DNA of 64,000 nt, from NCBI RefSeq assembly GCF_964355755.1, contig NC_092670.1:27889795-27953794 (forward strand). Reading direction: 5' to 3'. The notes below the pieces were generated by a model, which worked only from the letters and a program-made list of their open reading frames with translations, made no database searches and was not told where the DNA came from. The DNA is from Antedon mediterranea (Eukaryota > Echinodermata > Crinoidea > Comatulida > Antedonidae). Made by a program: the position numbers and the translations under genes. Shown here piece after piece: positions 62,429 to 64,000 of the stretch. The stretch's first letter is position 1; each line of letters starts with the position of its first letter.

Positions 62429-64000
62429 CACAAAATGGTCTAAAACGTCTCCAAATGCGATTTGAAGCTATTCTAAGCACTTTTGTGTTTTTATGTTAAC
62501 AAGTTTTTTCGAAAATCACAAAATGGTCTAAAATGTCTCCAAATGCGATTTTAAGGTATTCTAAGCACTTTGGTGTTTTTATGTTAACAAGTTTTTTTGA
62601 AAATCACAAAATGGTCTAAAACGTCTACAAATGCGATTTGAAGCTATTCTAAGCACTTTGGTGTTTTTATGTTAACAAGTTTTTTCGAAAATCACAAAAT
62701 GGTATAAAACGTCTCCAAATGCGATTTGAAGATTTTCTAAGCACTTTGGTGTTTTTATGTTTACAAGTTTTTTCGAAAATCACAAAATGGTCTAAAACGT
62801 CTCCAAATGCGATTTGAAGCTATTCTGTACACTTTGCTGTTTTGTGTGAATAATTTTGTCAAAATGCTCAAAATGGTCAAAAACGTTTTTAAATACTATA
62901 TTAAGCTATTTTGTGTTCTTTGATGTTTTTGTGTGAAAAGTTTTATCGAAATGCTCAAAATGGTCTAAAACGGTTTCTAATGAAATGATTTTAAGAACTT
63001 TGATGTTTTTATGTTAACAACTTTTTTAGAAAATCACAAAATGGTCTAAAACGTCTCCAAATGCGATTTGAAGCAATTCTAAGCACTTTGGTGTTTTTAT
63101 GTTAACAAGTTTTTTCGAAAATCACAAAATGGTATAAAACCTCTCCAAATACGATTTTAAGGTATTCTAAGCACTTTGGTGTTTTTATGTTAACAAGTTT
63201 GTTCGAAAATCACAAAATGGTCTAAAACGTCTACAAATGCGATTTGAAGCTATTCTAAGCACTTTGGTGTTTTTATGTTAACAAGTTTTTTCGAAAATCA
63301 CAAAATGGTATAAAACGTCTCCAAATGAGATTTTAAGGTATTCTAAGCACTTTGGTGTTTTTATGTTAACAAGTTTTTTCGAAAATCACAAAATGGTCTA
63401 AAACGTCTACAAATGCGATTTGAAGCTATTCTAAGCACTTTGGTGTTTTTATGTTAACAAGTTTTTTCGAAAATCACAAAATGGTATAAAACGTCTCCAA
63501 ATGCGATTTTAAGCTATTCTAAGCAATTTGGTGTTTTTATGTTAACAAGTTTTTTCGAAAATCACAAAATGGTCGAAAATGTCACAAAATGCGATTTGAA
63601 GCTATTCTAAGCACTTTGGTGTTATTATGTTAACAAGTTTTTTCGAAAATCACAAATTGGTCTAAAACGTCTCCAAATGCGATTTGAAGCTATTTTAAGC
63701 ACTTTGGTGTTTTTGTGTAACCAAGTTTTTTCGAAAATCACAAAAGGGTCTAAAATGTCTATAAATGCGATTTGAAGCTATTCTGTACACTTTGATGTTT
63801 TTTTGTTAACAAGTTTTTTCGAAAGTCACAAAATGGTCTAAAACGTCTCCAAATGCGATTTGAAGCTATTCTAAGCACTTTGGTGTTTTTATGTTAACAA
63901 GTTTTTTCGAAAATCACAAAATGGTGTAAAACGTCTCCAAATGCGATTTGAAGCTATTCTAAGCACTTTGGTGTTTTTATGTTAACAAGTTTTTTCGAAA

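Larger units (their letters stand above)
1..64000 (+). repeat. 88-bp satellite array with higher-order structure
   Basis: The whole window is a head-to-tail satellite. The commonest monomer is 88 bp, begins CGAAAATCAC and ends ACAAGTTTTTT. All monomers read in the same direction and no inverted block or foreign insert was seen. Counting by cassette gives 97 B-C-D cassettes and 449 A monomers, 740 complete monomers whose lengths add up to base 63,995; the last 5 bases start another. Neither end of the array is inside the window, so its true size is unknown. Each A monomer carries forward stops at about bases 20, 42, 53 and 76 and reverse stops at about 7, 19, 47, 52 and 75, covering all frames, so no protein gene is supported anywhere. 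Satellites of this kind usually form centromeric or other constitutive heterochromatin; that role is inferred, and the species is not identifiable. Confidence 0.98.
39857..64000 (+). repeat. Cassette map, right part
   Basis: Cassettes start at 39857, 40816, 41332, 41760, 42188, 42704, 43660, 44440, 44780, 45736, 46428, 46768, 47548, 48416, 49110, 49802, 50761, 51277, 51705, 52133, 52561, 53077, 53769, 55079, 55947, 56465, 57157, 57849, 58543, 59235, 60194, 60710, 61138, 61566, 62082 and 62774. The A runs are 8, 3, 2, 2, 3, 8, 6, 1, 8, 5, 1, 6, 7, 5, 5, 8, 3, 2, 2, 2, 3, 5, 12, 7, 3, 5, 5, 5, 5, 8, 3, 2, 2, 3, 5, then 11 complete A monomers to the window end. The barcode 8, 3, 2, 2, 3 appears at 39.9 kb, 49.8 kb (with one extra 2) and 59.2 kb. 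Confidence 0.93.

Noticed and set aside
1-64000. CRISPR array
   Set aside because: Regular repeats are present, but the units are 78-90 bp, directly abutting and themselves variable. There are no unique spacers, no leader and no cas genes.
1-64000. Protein-coding genes or a repetitive surface protein
   Set aside because: Stops occur in all three frames of both strands within every A monomer. With an 88-bp period the frame also shifts by one base per monomer, so no frame stays open beyond roughly one to two monomers.
1-64000. Telomeric or subtelomeric repeat
   Set aside because: No short G-rich telomere motif in tandem was seen on either strand; the unit is 88 bp and AT-rich.
1-64000. Ribosomal DNA spacer or tRNA/5S cluster
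   Set aside because: No rRNA, 5S or tRNA-like conserved segment recurs between repeats; all sequence is accounted for by the four monomer types.
1-64000. Bacterial or plasmid iteron origin
   Set aside because: More than 700 monomers with higher-order structure and no replication gene do not fit iterons, which are short and few.

Overview
This window is one uninterrupted eukaryote-type satellite DNA array. I found no gene, RNA gene, transposon or unique sequence in it. The basic unit is an AT-rich 88-bp monomer (28 of 88 bases are G or C in the commonest form), repeated head to tail on one strand from base 1 to the last base. Stop codons fall in all three frames of both strands within each monomer, so no long reading frame can exist. 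The organism cannot be named from the sequence. Tens of kilobases of higher-order satellite without genes points to centromeric, pericentromeric or other heterochromatin of a plant or animal.

There are four monomer types: A (88 bp), B (87 bp, 86 in one class), C (87 bp) and D (78 bp, 81 in one class). B, C and D always occur together in that order as a cassette of 252 bp (254 bp in the B86/D81 class). I count 97 cassettes. They are separated by runs of n type-A monomers, n = 1 to 12. Every one of the 96 cassette-to-cassette distances equals 252 (or 254) + 88n, apart from offsets of 1 to 3 bp that trace to visible small indels. The tally is 291 cassette monomers plus 449 A monomers, 740 in all; their lengths sum to 63,995 bp, leaving 5 bases of the next monomer at the end of the window.

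Layout. Bases 1-12,900 hold a 606-bp seven-monomer tandem pair, a 780-bp pair, a 2,770-bp duplication and a first copy of a block that recurs further right. Bases 12,900-30,600 repeat that block twice more (spacing about 8.1 kb and 6.6 kb, or about 14.7 kb from first to third). Bases 30,631-39,768 are a clean tandem dimer of a 4,569-bp unit. Bases 39,000-64,000 carry three copies of a block spaced about 9.9 kb and 9.4-9.0 kb apart, with a 428-bp unit present in one extra copy in the middle block. The sequence of n values works as a barcode in which these duplications can be read directly.

The biology visible here is array evolution. Amplification happens at nested scales (88 bp, 340-1,310 bp, 4.6 kb, 6.6-14.7 kb), with hybrid monomers at recombination points and recurrent CpG to TpG/CpA changes that suggest past cytosine methylation. 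A centromeric role is possible but not shown by sequence alone. All offsets and boundaries were obtained by eye from landmark variants, not by alignment software.
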